Counted from the first letter of the stretch, positions 25,804 through 34,561 are shown. The stretch is DNA of 64,000 nucleotides from JBFMCC01 sp037445635 (GCA_037445635.1 JBBIKC010000014.1:1-64000), one strand, 5' to 3'. Numbers and translations: made by a program. The notes: generated by a model from the letters alone, not told the origin.

Positions 25804-26723
25804 ACATCATCGCCCTCGCGGGCGGAGTCGGCGGTGCGAAACTCGCGCATGGACTCGCCCAAATCCTGCCGCCCGAAAACCTGACGGTCATCGTCAACAC
25901 GGGCGATGACTTCGAGCATCTTGGCCTGTACATTTGTCCCGACCTCGATACGGTCTGCTACACCCTCGCGGGACTCGCCAATCCTGAAACGGGCTGGGGA
26001 CGCGCGGGCGAGACGTGGAACGCGATGGCGAATCTCAAACGTCTCGGCGCGGCGGATTGGTTCAACCTCGGCGACAACGATCTCGCCACCCACATCGAAC
26101 GCACGCGGCGATTGAAAGAGGGACAGTCCCTTTCGCAGATCACGCGCGATTTTTGCAGGGCGTGGGGAATCAAACACGCGGTTCTCCCCATGAGCGACCA
26201 GCCCGTGCGAACCATCGTCGAAACGGACGAGGGCGATCTGCCGTTTCAGGAATATTTCGTGCACCGCCGCTGTCAGCCGCGCGTCAAAGGCTTTCGCTTC
26301 GACGGACTCGATTCCGCGGAACCAGCCGCGGGGGCGCGCGAAGCGATCCAGTCCGCCGACGCGGTCGTCCTCTGCCCGTCGAATCCGTGGGTGAGCATTG
26401 ATCCAATTCTAGCCATATTCTCCCCTCTCCTCTTAGAAGAAGGACCGGGGGTGAGGCTAGCCGTCTCCCCCATCATCGGCGGAAAGACCGTCAAGGGTCC
26501 CGCCGCGAAAATGTTCTCCGAACTCGGAATCGAACCGTCCGTCATTGCGGTGGCGGAACACTATGGAAATTTGCTGGCAGGAATCGTAGTGGATTCGGTG
26601 GACTCAGAACTTGCAAAAGGGATTAAAATCCGAACGCTCGTGACAGATACCATCATGAACTCTTCATCGGACCGTGCCCGTCTGGCGCGAGACATACTGG
26701 AGTTTATCGGAACCCTTCTATGA
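25800..26723 (+). CDS. cofD: 2-phospho-L-lactate (or PEP) transferase
   Basis: A 307-residue CofD/FbiA. It joins the phosphoenolpyruvyl or phospholactyl moiety to Fo to make F420-0 or its dehydro form. Motifs are ALAGGVGGAKLAHGL, NTGDDFEHLGLYICPDLDT, GDNDLATH, SNPWVSIDPIL and SPIIGGKTVKGPAAKM. Between IDPIL and SPIIGG a short GC-rich repeat is present in frame. The ATG overlaps the previous small frame and the TGA overlaps cofC. Confidence 0.94.
   Translation: MNIIALAGGVGGAKLAHGLAQILPPENLTVIVNTGDDFEHLGLYICPDLDTVCYTLAGLANPETGWGRAGETWNAMANLKRLGAADWFNLGDNDLATHIERTRRLKEGQSLSQITRDFCRAWGIKHAVLPMSDQPVRTIVETDEGDLPFQEYFVHRRCQPRVKGFRFDGLDSAEPAAGAREAIQSADAVVLCPSNPWVSIDPILAIFSPLLLEEGPGVRLAVSPIIGGKTVKGPAAKMFSELGIEPSVIAVAEHYGNLLAGIVVDSVDSELAKGIKIRTLVTDTIMNSSSDRARLARDILEFIGTLL
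26420..26456. repeat. Short GC-rich repeat in frame in cofD
   Basis: CCCCTCTCC, a spacer, then GGACCGGGGGTGAGG; this matches in sense the CTCACCC/CCTCTCC core of the element in moeA (10497-10549). It encodes a Ser/Pro/Leu/Glu/Gly segment absent from typical CofD. Confidence 0.5.
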
Positions 26724-27337
26724 CGCTCTGGGCGATTGTCCCTGTAAAACCACTACGGCGCGGAAAATCCCGTTTGGCGGGCGCGCTGTCTGAAGACGAA
26801 CGAACGCACCTGAATCGGGTGCTGCTAGAGCATACTTTGAAAACATTGGCGGAGATCAAAGAGGTGGAGCACGTGCTGGTCGTCAGCCGCGACCCGCACG
26901 CCCTGACCATCGCCCGCAACCACGGCGCACGCACCGTCCGTGAGGATGGACGGCCGCATCTGAACACCGCGTTGAAACGCGCGACCGTCGTGGCGCAAAT
27001 GCACGCCACGCGCGGCGTGCTGGTGCTTCCCGCCGATCTGCCTCTGCTCACCCGCGATGATATTCGGTCTTTGCTCGAACGCGCGGTGGACCCGCCCGTG
27101 GTGGTCATCGCGCCCGACCGCCACCAAAAAGGGACCAACGCCCTGCTCATCTCGCCCTCCGGCCTGATCGAATACGATTTCGGCGAGAATTCCTTCAAAC
27201 GACATTGTGAACGCGCCAGAAAAGCGGGCGCGCGCCTCGAAATCGTCAACCTGCCCTCGCTCAGCCTGGACCTCGACCTGCCCGCCGACCTCGACATTGT
27301 GCTCGAGCAATTCGATTTCATGAAAGCCAATCCCTGA
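26720..27337 (+). CDS. cofC: Phospholactate/PEP guanylyltransferase
   Basis: A 205-residue nucleotidyltransferase of the CofC/FbiD family. It makes the GDP-activated three-carbon unit used by CofD. Motifs are VPVKPLRRGKSRLAG, VSRDPHALTIAR, LPADLPLLT and DRHQKGTNALL. Its ATG overlaps the cofD stop (ATGA). Whether it uses PEP or 2-phospholactate cannot be read from the sequence; PEP is usual in bacteria. Confidence 0.92.
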   Translation: MTLWAIVPVKPLRRGKSRLAGALSEDERTHLNRVLLEHTLKTLAEIKEVEHVLVVSRDPHALTIARNHGARTVREDGRPHLNTALKRATVVAQMHATRGVLVLPADLPLLTRDDIRSLLERAVDPPVVVIAPDRHQKGTNALLISPSGLIEYDFGENSFKRHCERARKAGARLEIVNLPSLSLDLDLPADLDIVLEQFDFMKANP

Positions 27338-27354
27338 TTCATCCGGAGGACCCG

Positions 27355-28353
27355 ATGACCGATCGCGTTGCACTCTATTTGCAGGACTCGCACGATCTCC
27401 GCGACGGATTGGATTACGTCCGTTACGCGGAGGAGAGGGGCTTCGAAGCCGTCTGGCAGGCGGAGAGCCGTCTCGTGCGCGATGCCATTGTCCCGATGGC
27501 CGCCTACGCCGCAGTGACGAATCGCATCAAGGTCGGTTCGGGCGTGATCAACAACTGGACGCGCAACATCGGACTGCTCGCCGCCACTTTCCTGACCCTG
27601 GACGATCTCGCCCCGAACCGCGTTATCTGCGGCATCGGCGCGTGGTGGGATCCGCTGGCGAAGAACGTCGGCATCGAACGCAGGAAACCCCTGCTTGCCA
27701 TGCGCGAGACCGTCGAAGTGATACGCCGCCTGCTGAACATGGAGCGCGTCACCTTTCACGGCGAATTCCATCACGTGGACGGCATCGAACTGGACGTGGT
27801 CTATGGCCGCCGCGAGCCGCGCAACGTCCCAATCATGATCGGCGCGACGGGCGACCAAATGATGGAATTGACCGGCGAGATTGCCGACGGCGCGGTTCTC
27901 AATTATTGCGTCGCCCCCGAATACAACGACAAAGCCATGGAACTGCTCGACAAGGGCTTGCGAAAGTCGGGACGAAAAATGGACGACTTCGACCGCCCGC
28001 AGCTCATCGTCTGCTCGGTGGATGAAAGCCACGAAAAGGCCGTGGATTACACCAAGATGCTGTTGTGTCAATATCTGGCGCAGCAGCCGCACATTGCCAG
28101 GGCCTCGAATGTTTCGGCGGATGTGATTCAAAAGATTCAATCCATTCTGGGTTGGCCAGCCACCAAAGAGCAGATTATGAAAGCCAAGGACCTGGTGCCC
28201 GATGAATTGGTTCATCGTATCACCGCCTCGGGCACGCCCGCCGAGGCGCGCGCCAAAGTGGACGAATACCGCAAGCGCGGCTGCACCTGTCCCATTTTGT
28301 ATCCCGTCGGCGGAAATTTCAAATTGCTGATTGATACGTTCGCGCAAAAATAG
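27355..28353 (+). CDS. LLM-class F420-dependent oxidoreductase
   Basis: A 332-residue luciferase-like barrel. The pattern YAEERGFEAVWQAESRLVRDA, GSGVINNWTRNIGLLA, GIGAWWDPLA, VPIMIGATGDQMMELTGEIADGAVLNY is that of F420-dependent methylene-tetrahydromethanopterin reductase-like enzymes. It is the last gene of the F420 block, 17 bases after cofC and preceded by GGAGG. The substrate is unknown. Confidence 0.9.
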   Translation: MTDRVALYLQDSHDLRDGLDYVRYAEERGFEAVWQAESRLVRDAIVPMAAYAAVTNRIKVGSGVINNWTRNIGLLAATFLTLDDLAPNRVICGIGAWWDPLAKNVGIERRKPLLAMRETVEVIRRLLNMERVTFHGEFHHVDGIELDVVYGRREPRNVPIMIGATGDQMMELTGEIADGAVLNYCVAPEYNDKAMELLDKGLRKSGRKMDDFDRPQLIVCSVDESHEKAVDYTKMLLCQYLAQQPHIARASNVSADVIQKIQSILGWPATKEQIMKAKDLVPDELVHRITASGTPAEARAKVDEYRKRGCTCPILYPVGGNFKLLIDTFAQK

Positions 28354-28370
28354 GGCTCGACGGAAGCCAT

Positions 28371-28405
28371 AAACGGAGCATCCGATTCGCGCGGATGCTC
28401 CGTTT
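28371..28405. terminator. Bidirectional terminator hairpin
   Basis: A perfect 14-bp stem (arms 28371-28384 and 28392-28405) with a seven-base loop between the convergent F420 oxidoreductase and MFS genes. No long T run on either side. Confidence 0.7.
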
Positions 28406-28408
28406 GCG

Positions 28409-29650
28409 TTACGAAGGAATCGTCTCAGGCACAGGCCGAAAGCGTTCGGCCGCTCCCAGTTTCAGATGTAAACCATAGAACGCCGTCATCGCCACTGCGC
28501 ACAGGATTCCGCCCGCGTACCAGACCCAGTTCGGGTTGTAATTATCCAGGATCAGGCCCGCCGCCCAGGGACCGACCATCGAAGGCACGGCCCATCCCAG
28601 CCCGCCGACCGCCATGTAACGGCCGCGCATCTCCTCGGGCGCGAAGGCCGCCAGCAATGCCTGCGTGGTGGGGATTCCGACCATTTCGCCCGTTGTCACG
28701 ATCCAGATTGCCAGCAGGAAGAGCGGATAGACCGAAACGAATCCGTACATCGTAAAGCCGACCAGATAAAAGCCCGATGCCGTTACCATCATCAACAGGG
28801 GAGGAAAACGCTTGATGTAACGCGTGATGGTGAATTGGGCCAGCACCACCAGGATCGCGCTGGAGGACATGAGAAAGCCGTATCCGCTCGGATCCACGCC
28901 GTGCTCGTCGCGCAGAAACACGGACAGTGTGCTGTACATCTGCTGGTACACGGTCAACATCAGGATGCAGGCGAAGATGAAGGCCATGAAGGCGCGGTCA
29001 CGCAACACATGGCGGTATCCGCTCAATGTCTGGAGGAACGATTCGTGCGCCGTCGCCTCGCGCGGCTGGGGCTTGGTCTCTGGAATGAGACGGTAGAAGA
29101 TGGCGGCCGTGATCAGGCTGATGACGGCATCCAGGACGAACAGCAAGAAAAACGAGCGCGAAGCCATGAAACCCGCGATGGTCGGACCGATAATCCACGA
29201 AAGGTTTCCCACCACGCGCAGGATGCCAAACCCTTCGGAGCGCTTCGCCTCGGGCAGGATGTCCGCGATCATGGCATTGTGGGCGGGTCCCGCCACGTGA
29301 CCCAGCAGACCGACAATGACGATCAGCCCATAGAATATTTCCAGCTTGGTAACCGCACCCAGCGCCAGCGAACTCAGCGCGCTGAAGATCAGCCCAAAGA
29401 GGATGATACCGCGGCGGCCAAGCTTGTCGGTCAGTGCACCGCCGATGGTGCTTCCGATCAAACCCGCGATCGAATTCATGGCAAGCATGGCGCCCGCCAC
29501 TGTCATCCCCACGTTGAACCTCTGGGTGATGTAGAGCGCGAAGAATGGATACAGGAGCGTCGCGCCGATTCCGTCAATGAACGAAACGCCGACGACGATC
29601 CAGAAACGGGCTGGGAATTCTCGATAGATGACCTGAAATTTGGCAAGCAC
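28409..29650 (-). CDS. MFS transporter
   Basis: A 413-residue permease with about twelve helices. Typical pieces are ALTDKLGRRGIILFGL between helices 2 and 3, a central loop rich in charged residues, and MRGRYMAVGGLGWAVPSMVGPW in the second half. Sequence is of the multidrug-exporter type; substrate unknown. I choose the GTG preceded by GGGAG because the upstream ATG lies inside the divergent thioesterase promoter region. Confidence 0.85.
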   Translation of the reverse strand: MLAKFQVIYREFPARFWIVVGVSFIDGIGATLLYPFFALYITQRFNVGMTVAGAMLAMNSIAGLIGSTIGGALTDKLGRRGIILFGLIFSALSSLALGAVTKLEIFYGLIVIVGLLGHVAGPAHNAMIADILPEAKRSEGFGILRVVGNLSWIIGPTIAGFMASRSFFLLFVLDAVISLITAAIFYRLIPETKPQPREATAHESFLQTLSGYRHVLRDRAFMAFIFACILMLTVYQQMYSTLSVFLRDEHGVDPSGYGFLMSSSAILVVLAQFTITRYIKRFPPLLMMVTASGFYLVGFTMYGFVSVYPLFLLAIWIVTTGEMVGIPTTQALLAAFAPEEMRGRYMAVGGLGWAVPSMVGPWAAGLILDNYNPNWVWYAGGILCAVAMTAFYGLHLKLGAAERFRPVPETIPS

Positions 29651-29719
29651 AGGTGTCTCCCTTTTTGGGCAGCATCGCGAATATACATTCAGTCTACCAT
29701 AAATCCCTCGCTGCTTTGC

Positions 29720-29725
29720 TATAAT
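29720..29725 (+). promoter_or_regulatory. -10 box of the thioesterase gene
   Basis: Perfect TATAAT, 28 bases before the GTG at 29754. An ATG at 29724 would lie inside the box, which argues for the GTG start. Confidence 0.45.
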
Positions 29726-29753
29726 GGCCGCATCCCCCATTCAGGAGACTCGC

Positions 29754-30224
29754 GTGCGCGTCAAACAACCCAATTCCCGTCATTGCTTCGTCTGCGGGCT
29801 GGAAAATCCCATCGGCCTGCACCTGCATCTGTACCAGACCGCGCCCGATGAGATCGAAACGACCTTCACCGCGCCGGAGCATTTCCAGGGCTATCCCGGA
29901 GTCCTGCATGGCGGCATCGTCGCTTCGATCCTCGACGAGGTGTCTGGCCGCGCCCACATGGGCAGTGACCCTGCGGCGCCGCGCTTCATGTTCACAGGCA
30001 GGATGGAAGTCAAATATCGAAAGAACGTGCCCATTGGCCAACCGCTCAAGATCATCGGGAAGGCGGGCAAGTCGAAGGGAAAAACCGCCGAGGCCTGGGC
30101 AGGCATCTACGACCAGAGCGGCGAATTGCTGGCAGAGGCAACCACGCTGTTGATTGACGTGCCACAGGAATCGTTCGATATGTCGCGGCTGGACGAACTG
30201 GGCTGGAAGGTGTATCCAGAATAA
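29754..30224 (+). CDS. PaaI-like hotdog thioesterase
   Basis: A 156-residue hotdog-fold protein. HCFVCGLENPIGL at the N terminus, GVLHGGIVASILDEV (with the active-site region) and the KYRKNVPIGQPLKIIG strand mark the PaaI/acyl-CoA thioesterase group. The natural acyl-CoA is unknown. Start: GTG with AGGAG six bases upstream. Confidence 0.82.
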   Translation: MRVKQPNSRHCFVCGLENPIGLHLHLYQTAPDEIETTFTAPEHFQGYPGVLHGGIVASILDEVSGRAHMGSDPAAPRFMFTGRMEVKYRKNVPIGQPLKIIGKAGKSKGKTAEAWAGIYDQSGELLAEATTLLIDVPQESFDMSRLDELGWKVYPE

Positions 30225-30284
30225 CGCCCTGCGGCGCCGCCCAGCGCGAGAGACCCTCGAAAATTCCCTGTTACCTTTTCACGC

Positions 30285-30312
30285 CCTCCTGCAACATAAC
30301 CGTAGCAGGAGG
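30285..30312 (+). promoter_or_regulatory. Hairpin covering an AGGAGG motif
   Basis: CCTCCTGC (30285-30292) pairs with GCAGGAGG (30305-30312), 8 bp with a 12-base loop, upstream of the ECF sigma gene. The right arm is the only Shine-Dalgarno-like sequence there, but it is 15 bases from the ATG. Three T follow, so it could also be a weak terminator of the thioesterase transcript. Confidence 0.45.
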
Positions 30313-30327
30313 TTTATAACCGCCCTC

Positions 30328-30894
30328 ATGAACATACAAACCCAAAGCCCGCCTGCGGACGAGAATAGATTGGTGCGCGAGGCGATCTTGGACGCAGAGG
30401 CCTTCGCCGAGCTTTACCGCCGTCACATCGCGCGCGTCTACCGTTATCACATGGCGCACACGGGAAACGTCAAAGACGCTGAAGACCTGACCTCACAGAC
30501 CTTTCTCGCCGCGCTGGAGGGCCTCCGTTCGTTTCGCGGAGATGGCTCCTTCGCCGCGTGGTTGATGGGAATCGCTTCAAGACACCGCGCCCTCTTCTTT
30601 CGCGGACGCCGGCTCGAGGTCCCGCTCGAGGCGGCGCTTCACGTCGCGATCCCCGACCTGCCGACCGATCAAGCCGCGAGTCAACGCCTGCAATTGGACC
30701 GCGTCCGCCGCGCGCTGAAGGGACTCAGTCCCGATCGCGGCGAAGCGCTGATTCTGGTCTATTTCAGCGGGCTGACGATTTCCGAAGCGGCCCGCGTACT
30801 AAGAAAAAGTGAGGCCGCGGTGAAGATGCTGGTCTCGCGCGGCCTGCAGGATTTGCGCGAACGTACCTCCCTGGCTCTGGAGGTGGAAGAATGA
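30328..30894 (+). CDS. ECF-type RNA polymerase sigma factor
   Basis: A 188-residue sigma-70 family factor with region 2 (AELYRRHIARVYRYHMAHTGNVKDAEDLTSQTFLAAL, read in parts) and region 4 (LSPDRGEALILVYFSGLTISEAA and the KSEAAVKMLVSRGL helix). No other domains. The start is the ATG after the hairpin. Its stop overlaps the ATG of a very large LysM membrane protein (ATGA), which is the place where ECF factors normally have their anti-sigma factor. Confidence 0.9.
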   Translation: MNIQTQSPPADENRLVREAILDAEAFAELYRRHIARVYRYHMAHTGNVKDAEDLTSQTFLAALEGLRSFRGDGSFAAWLMGIASRHRALFFRGRRLEVPLEAALHVAIPDLPTDQAASQRLQLDRVRRALKGLSPDRGEALILVYFSGLTISEAARVLRKSEAAVKMLVSRGLQDLRERTSLALEVEE

Positions 30895-33749
30895 CTCAAT
30901 TCGAAAGCTTAACTCCCGAAGAAGCGGTCGTGGCAAAAACACTCGAAACGGCCGCGCAAGGGACGAACCCCAGCCCGCAATTCAGGGCCGAGCTCGAGGA
31001 ACGACTCGTATCCGCGCACAAACCCCGCGCGGGCTTCAACCTGTCCGCACGCAGGGAGGCGCTCTCCGCGCTCGGCCTGACCGGCGCGCTTGTAGTTTTA
31101 GCCTTCTTCCTGAACTGGGCGATTCGCGCACTCGCGCCCGAACCTCAACCGGCCATTGACAATCCGCCCTCTTCCTGCCCGGTGACGGAACCGAACGGCA
31201 GCCTGCCGCCCGGCGAAACCGCGGAGTCGCCATATTATCTTGGCAACGGCGAAATCTGGACCGGCTTGTGGCCAGACGGAAAAGTACTTATGCTTCCTGA
31301 AAACCAGGAAGCTGACGGCTCGTTCAGCATGAAATGGTGGTGGTGGCGCGGCGGCAGCGGCGCGCTGATCATCGAAGGCCGCCGCCTCGACGCAGAAGCC
31401 GAACCGCTGCGCGCGGATATTCCAGAGGGTTATGGCGACACAGGCTTTCAGGTGGCCGCGCTCATCTTCCCAACGACGGGCTGCTGGGAAGTGACCGGCC
31501 GCGTGGGCGACGCGTCCCTGACCTTCGTGACCGAGGTTGTCTTCGGAGCGCCAACGCCGACGCCTGCGCCGGTCATCAACGATAATGTCACACCTGAACC
31601 GGAGGGTGAAGCCTACAACTGGCACGGGACAACCCTGTACCTGAACGCTCCATTTCCTGAATCGCCTGCCGAGGCAAATGTGTATCTCTACCAGCCGGAG
31701 GAACGCGCCGCGATCGAAAGCGCGCGCGGCCTGGCGACGCAATTCGGGTTGAATGGCGCCATCTACCAGAGCATCGGTGAAATTCCCGGATCGGCCGATT
31801 TCCTGATCGTGGATGGGAACCAACGGCTGCACGTCCGCTCGGATCAGTATTTCCAATACTACCCCGATTACCCGCGCTATATCTCCGTCATCAACGGCGC
31901 GACGCCGCCCGCGAACGCCGCGGCCGTTATTGACGAATTCCTGAAATCGCACGGCTTCGATTTTGCCTACGAACTCCTGCCCAGCGAAATGTACGGCGGA
32001 GTGGTGGCCGCGCCTCTTACCCCGGACGGACGCGTCATCTGCTACGAGTATTTCAAGTGCGCCGGCCTGCGCTTCACGCTGGACGATATGGGAATCCTGC
32101 TCGTGGACGGCGCACTCCCGAGATACGAAACCTTCGGCCGGTATGGAATCATCAGCGCGGAGGAGGCTTTTCAGTTGCTGCTCCACCCGGAGAACATTTC
32201 CTCCGAACTGGGCGCGACGGGAACGATGGAAGGCATGCATTCGTACAGCCCGCCGGTCCAAACCTGGCTGAGGCCGCGTCCCGCCGACCAGACCCTCACG
32301 CTCTTCGGCTGGCTGAGCTCCATCCCCTCATTGGAGGGAGGCGCGCCGCTCGTCACCCTGGACGGTTTTACCGTGACGGGCAACACCGCAGATATTCCCG
32401 CCTCGCTCGAAAATACCTTCGTGGAAGCGACGGGACAATTCCGCGAAGAGAATGGCGTGCGGACCTTCGCGCTCGAAGCGTGGAAAGTCTACGACGGCTA
32501 TGAAGACGGACTGCTCGGCACGATCAGCCGGCAGGACAGCCGCGTCATCCTGAACACATTGGACGGCGAAACCCTCATCCTGCCCGACACTCCTTCCGAC
32601 CTGCCTCTGCCGCTGGACAACGCCTTCGTCATCGGCGTCCGCGTCGGCGAGAGCTACGAGTGGAAGTCCATTGACCTGCGCAGCATGTCCGGTGGCGGCG
32701 GAGGTGGCGGCGGTTTTGGTTTCTTCAAGTTAAATCTCACCGGCGCGCCCGTCCCCTTCCCCACTCCCAGACCCACAACCGAGTTGGACAGCGGTGAGCC
32801 GTTTGCTTACACCGTCGTCGCGGGTGATAGTTGCCAGAGTATCGCTTACGCGTTCCGCATCTCCGCCGAGGAGTTGATAAACGCCAACAACATGCCCGCG
32901 GATTGTTCCACACTCACCGTCGGCCAGACGTTGAATATCCCCGCCCCTGCCTCGCTATTTACCGAAAAAGTGGAAGGCATGCGAGGCACGATGAACATCG
33001 TCATCTACAAACAAGCCGACGGCGGTCAACGCGTAGAATACGGCTTCATGGGCAGCGCCGAACCGTATCCCTACTTCATACTGGAAGGTGGGAACCTCGA
33101 AGAATTGCAGGCTTACCAGAATAAACCCGTTGACGTTTGGGGAACTGTGGAATACAAGGAGGCGGGCGCCATCCTCACTGTGGAACGCTATGAAATCCCC
33201 TTCCCCGATCTGCAATTCCAAATCCTGCGCGGCACGCAGGCCTCAGCCACCATTGAAGGCCAGCCCGTCACGCTCTTCACCACAGACGCGGGCGAAACGT
33301 ATGTCCAGTTTTATCCGGGCGGCGGCGTGGACGACACACTCATGAGCAAGCCGGGCGATGTGATGCTGATCGAAGCGCTGACGATCCCCGGTGAAACATT
33401 CGGCGGTTATCCCGTCGTGCGGATATATTCCGCGTCCATGGCGGTTAATCCGAAGAACGGCGAGGCGGCAGAACTGCAAATTTCGGCCGGTCAGGTTTAC
33501 GTCGTGGACGAAGCGCTCGAGGGAGAATACGTCCCGCCTACGCTGACTATCCAGCGCATTCAACTGATCTACTACATGCCCGACCCGCGCTACCTGGCCG
33601 GGCCGCTGGAAGCAGATCAGCGTTACCTGCAACCTGTCTGGCTGTTTACAGGTCGGTACAGCGACGGCAATGAGTACCAATTCCTCATACAGGCCCTGGA
33701 CCCCGAATTCCTGCTCCCGGAACCGGCGCCCTACACAGCGCCGGGCTAG
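30891..33749 (+). CDS. Large membrane LysM protein, possible sigma regulator
   Basis: A 952-residue protein. A cytoplasmic N terminus of about 60 residues precedes a single helix (ALGLTGALVVLAFFLNWAI), then a long outer region. There is a Gly run near residue 600 and a LysM domain near residues 638-690 (YTVVAGDSCQSIAYAFRIS, NNMPADCSTLTVGQTLNIP). LysM binds N-acetylglucosamine polymers, so the protein could sense the wall. By position it may be the regulator of the ECF factor, although the HxxxCxxC zinc motif of classical anti-sigma factors is not visible. A strong terminator follows. Confidence 0.75.
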   Translation: MTQFESLTPEEAVVAKTLETAAQGTNPSPQFRAELEERLVSAHKPRAGFNLSARREALSALGLTGALVVLAFFLNWAIRALAPEPQPAIDNPPSSCPVTEPNGSLPPGETAESPYYLGNGEIWTGLWPDGKVLMLPENQEADGSFSMKWWWWRGGSGALIIEGRRLDAEAEPLRADIPEGYGDTGFQVAALIFPTTGCWEVTGRVGDASLTFVTEVVFGAPTPTPAPVINDNVTPEPEGEAYNWHGTTLYLNAPFPESPAEANVYLYQPEERAAIESARGLATQFGLNGAIYQSIGEIPGSADFLIVDGNQRLHVRSDQYFQYYPDYPRYISVINGATPPANAAAVIDEFLKSHGFDFAYELLPSEMYGGVVAAPLTPDGRVICYEYFKCAGLRFTLDDMGILLVDGALPRYETFGRYGIISAEEAFQLLLHPENISSELGATGTMEGMHSYSPPVQTWLRPRPADQTLTLFGWLSSIPSLEGGAPLVTLDGFTVTGNTADIPASLENTFVEATGQFREENGVRTFALEAWKVYDGYEDGLLGTISRQDSRVILNTLDGETLILPDTPSDLPLPLDNAFVIGVRVGESYEWKSIDLRSMSGGGGGGGGFGFFKLNLTGAPVPFPTPRPTTELDSGEPFAYTVVAGDSCQSIAYAFRISAEELINANNMPADCSTLTVGQTLNIPAPASLFTEKVEGMRGTMNIVIYKQADGGQRVEYGFMGSAEPYPYFILEGGNLEELQAYQNKPVDVWGTVEYKEAGAILTVERYEIPFPDLQFQILRGTQASATIEGQPVTLFTTDAGETYVQFYPGGGVDDTLMSKPGDVMLIEALTIPGETFGGYPVVRIYSASMAVNPKNGEAAELQISAGQVYVVDEALEGEYVPPTLTIQRIQLIYYMPDPRYLAGPLEADQRYLQPVWLFTGRYSDGNEYQFLIQALDPEFLLPEPAPYTAPG

Positions 33750-33753
33750 AGCG

Positions 33754-33788
33754 AATTACCGCCATCAACAGGATGGCGGTAATTTTTT
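33754..33788 (+). terminator. Rho-independent terminator
   Basis: A 13-bp stem (arms 33754-33766 and 33772-33784) with a five-base loop and six T (33783-33788), directly after the LysM protein gene. Confidence 0.93.
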
Positions 33789-33793
33789 AACTG

Positions 33794-33799
33794 TATAAT
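33794..33799 (+). promoter_or_regulatory. -10 box of the xdh FAD-subunit gene
   Basis: TATAAT 25 bases before the ATG; the -35 region falls in the terminator stem and is not well conserved. Confidence 0.4.
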
Positions 33800-33823
33800 T
33801 TGGATGGATTTCACGGAGACCCC

Positions 33824-34561
33824 ATGATCACCAACTATCACCGACCCCAAACCCTTGACGAGGCCCTGACCCACCTTTCCCAGTCGAATACCCTTCCCCT
33901 CGGCGGCGGGACGCTTCTTTCCACGCCGACGGCTGATCCCGTTTCGGTGGTTGACCTTCAACTCCTCGGCCTGAATCAAATCCACAAAAAGGGGAACGAC
34001 CTGGAAATCGGCGCAACCGTCACGCTTCAGCAATTGCTCGAATCGGAGCATTGTCCTGAATCATTGAAAACCGCGCTCAAACTCGAAACGCCGCTCAACC
34101 TTCGGAATTCCGCCACCGTGGCAGGGACGCTGGTGACGTGCGACGGGCGTTCTTCGTTTGCTTGCGCGTTGCTCGCCTTCGACGCGAAGGTCGCAGTAAT
34201 CAGTAAGCAGTCATCTGTGATCAGTGTGGGCGAATTTCTCCCCCTCCGCCCGCGCGGACTCATCACATCCATCACCATTCCGCTCAACGTGAAGTTTGCG
34301 TTTGATTATGTTTCCCGCACGCCGTCCGATAAGCCCATCGTCTGCGCCGCGCTCGTCCGCTGGAACTCGGGGCGCACGCGCCTCGCGGTGGGCGGATTCG
34401 GCAAGAGTCCGCTGCTTGCCATGGATGGAACCGAAGCGGCAGGCATCGAAGAGGCCGCGCGCAATGCCTGTCACGAAGCAAATGACGAATGGGCCTCCGC
34501 CGAATACCGCATGGATGTCGCGTCCACGCTGGCGAAGGGATGTTTGACATCGATCATGTAG
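33824..34561 (+). CDS. FAD-binding subunit of a xanthine-dehydrogenase-family enzyme
   Basis: A 245-residue protein with the FAD loop LPLGGGTLL, EIGATVTLQQL, LRNSATVAGTLV and FDAKV, as in CoxM/XdhB subunits (usually near 290 residues, so the C-terminal part is short). It passes electrons from iron-sulfur clusters to a final acceptor. A heptamer array is inserted in frame around residue 125. The next xdh gene is separated from it by a DNA methylase gene. Confidence 0.87.
   Translation: MITNYHRPQTLDEALTHLSQSNTLPLGGGTLLSTPTADPVSVVDLQLLGLNQIHKKGNDLEIGATVTLQQLLESEHCPESLKTALKLETPLNLRNSATVAGTLVTCDGRSSFACALLAFDAKVAVISKQSSVISVGEFLPLRPRGLITSITIPLNVKFAFDYVSRTPSDKPIVCAALVRWNSGRTRLAVGGFGKSPLLAMDGTEAAGIEEAARNACHEANDEWASAEYRMDVASTLAKGCLTSIM
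34196..34223. repeat. Heptamer array in frame inside the FAD-subunit gene
   Basis: GTAATCA, GTAAGCA, GTCATCT, GTGATCA in succession. Two of the four heptamers are the same as in the array at 12532-12594. They code for VISKQSSVIS without breaking the frame. Confidence 0.85.

Noticed and set aside
26704..28347. Open frame of 547 codons on the minus strand opposite cofC and the F420 oxidoreductase
   Set aside because: It is antisense to two genes with clear family motifs; long shadow frames are common in GC-rich coding DNA, and its protein has no recognisable domain.
29724..29753. ATG start for the thioesterase ten codons upstream
   Set aside because: The ATG lies within the TATAAT box; the GTG with AGGAG six bases before it fits better.
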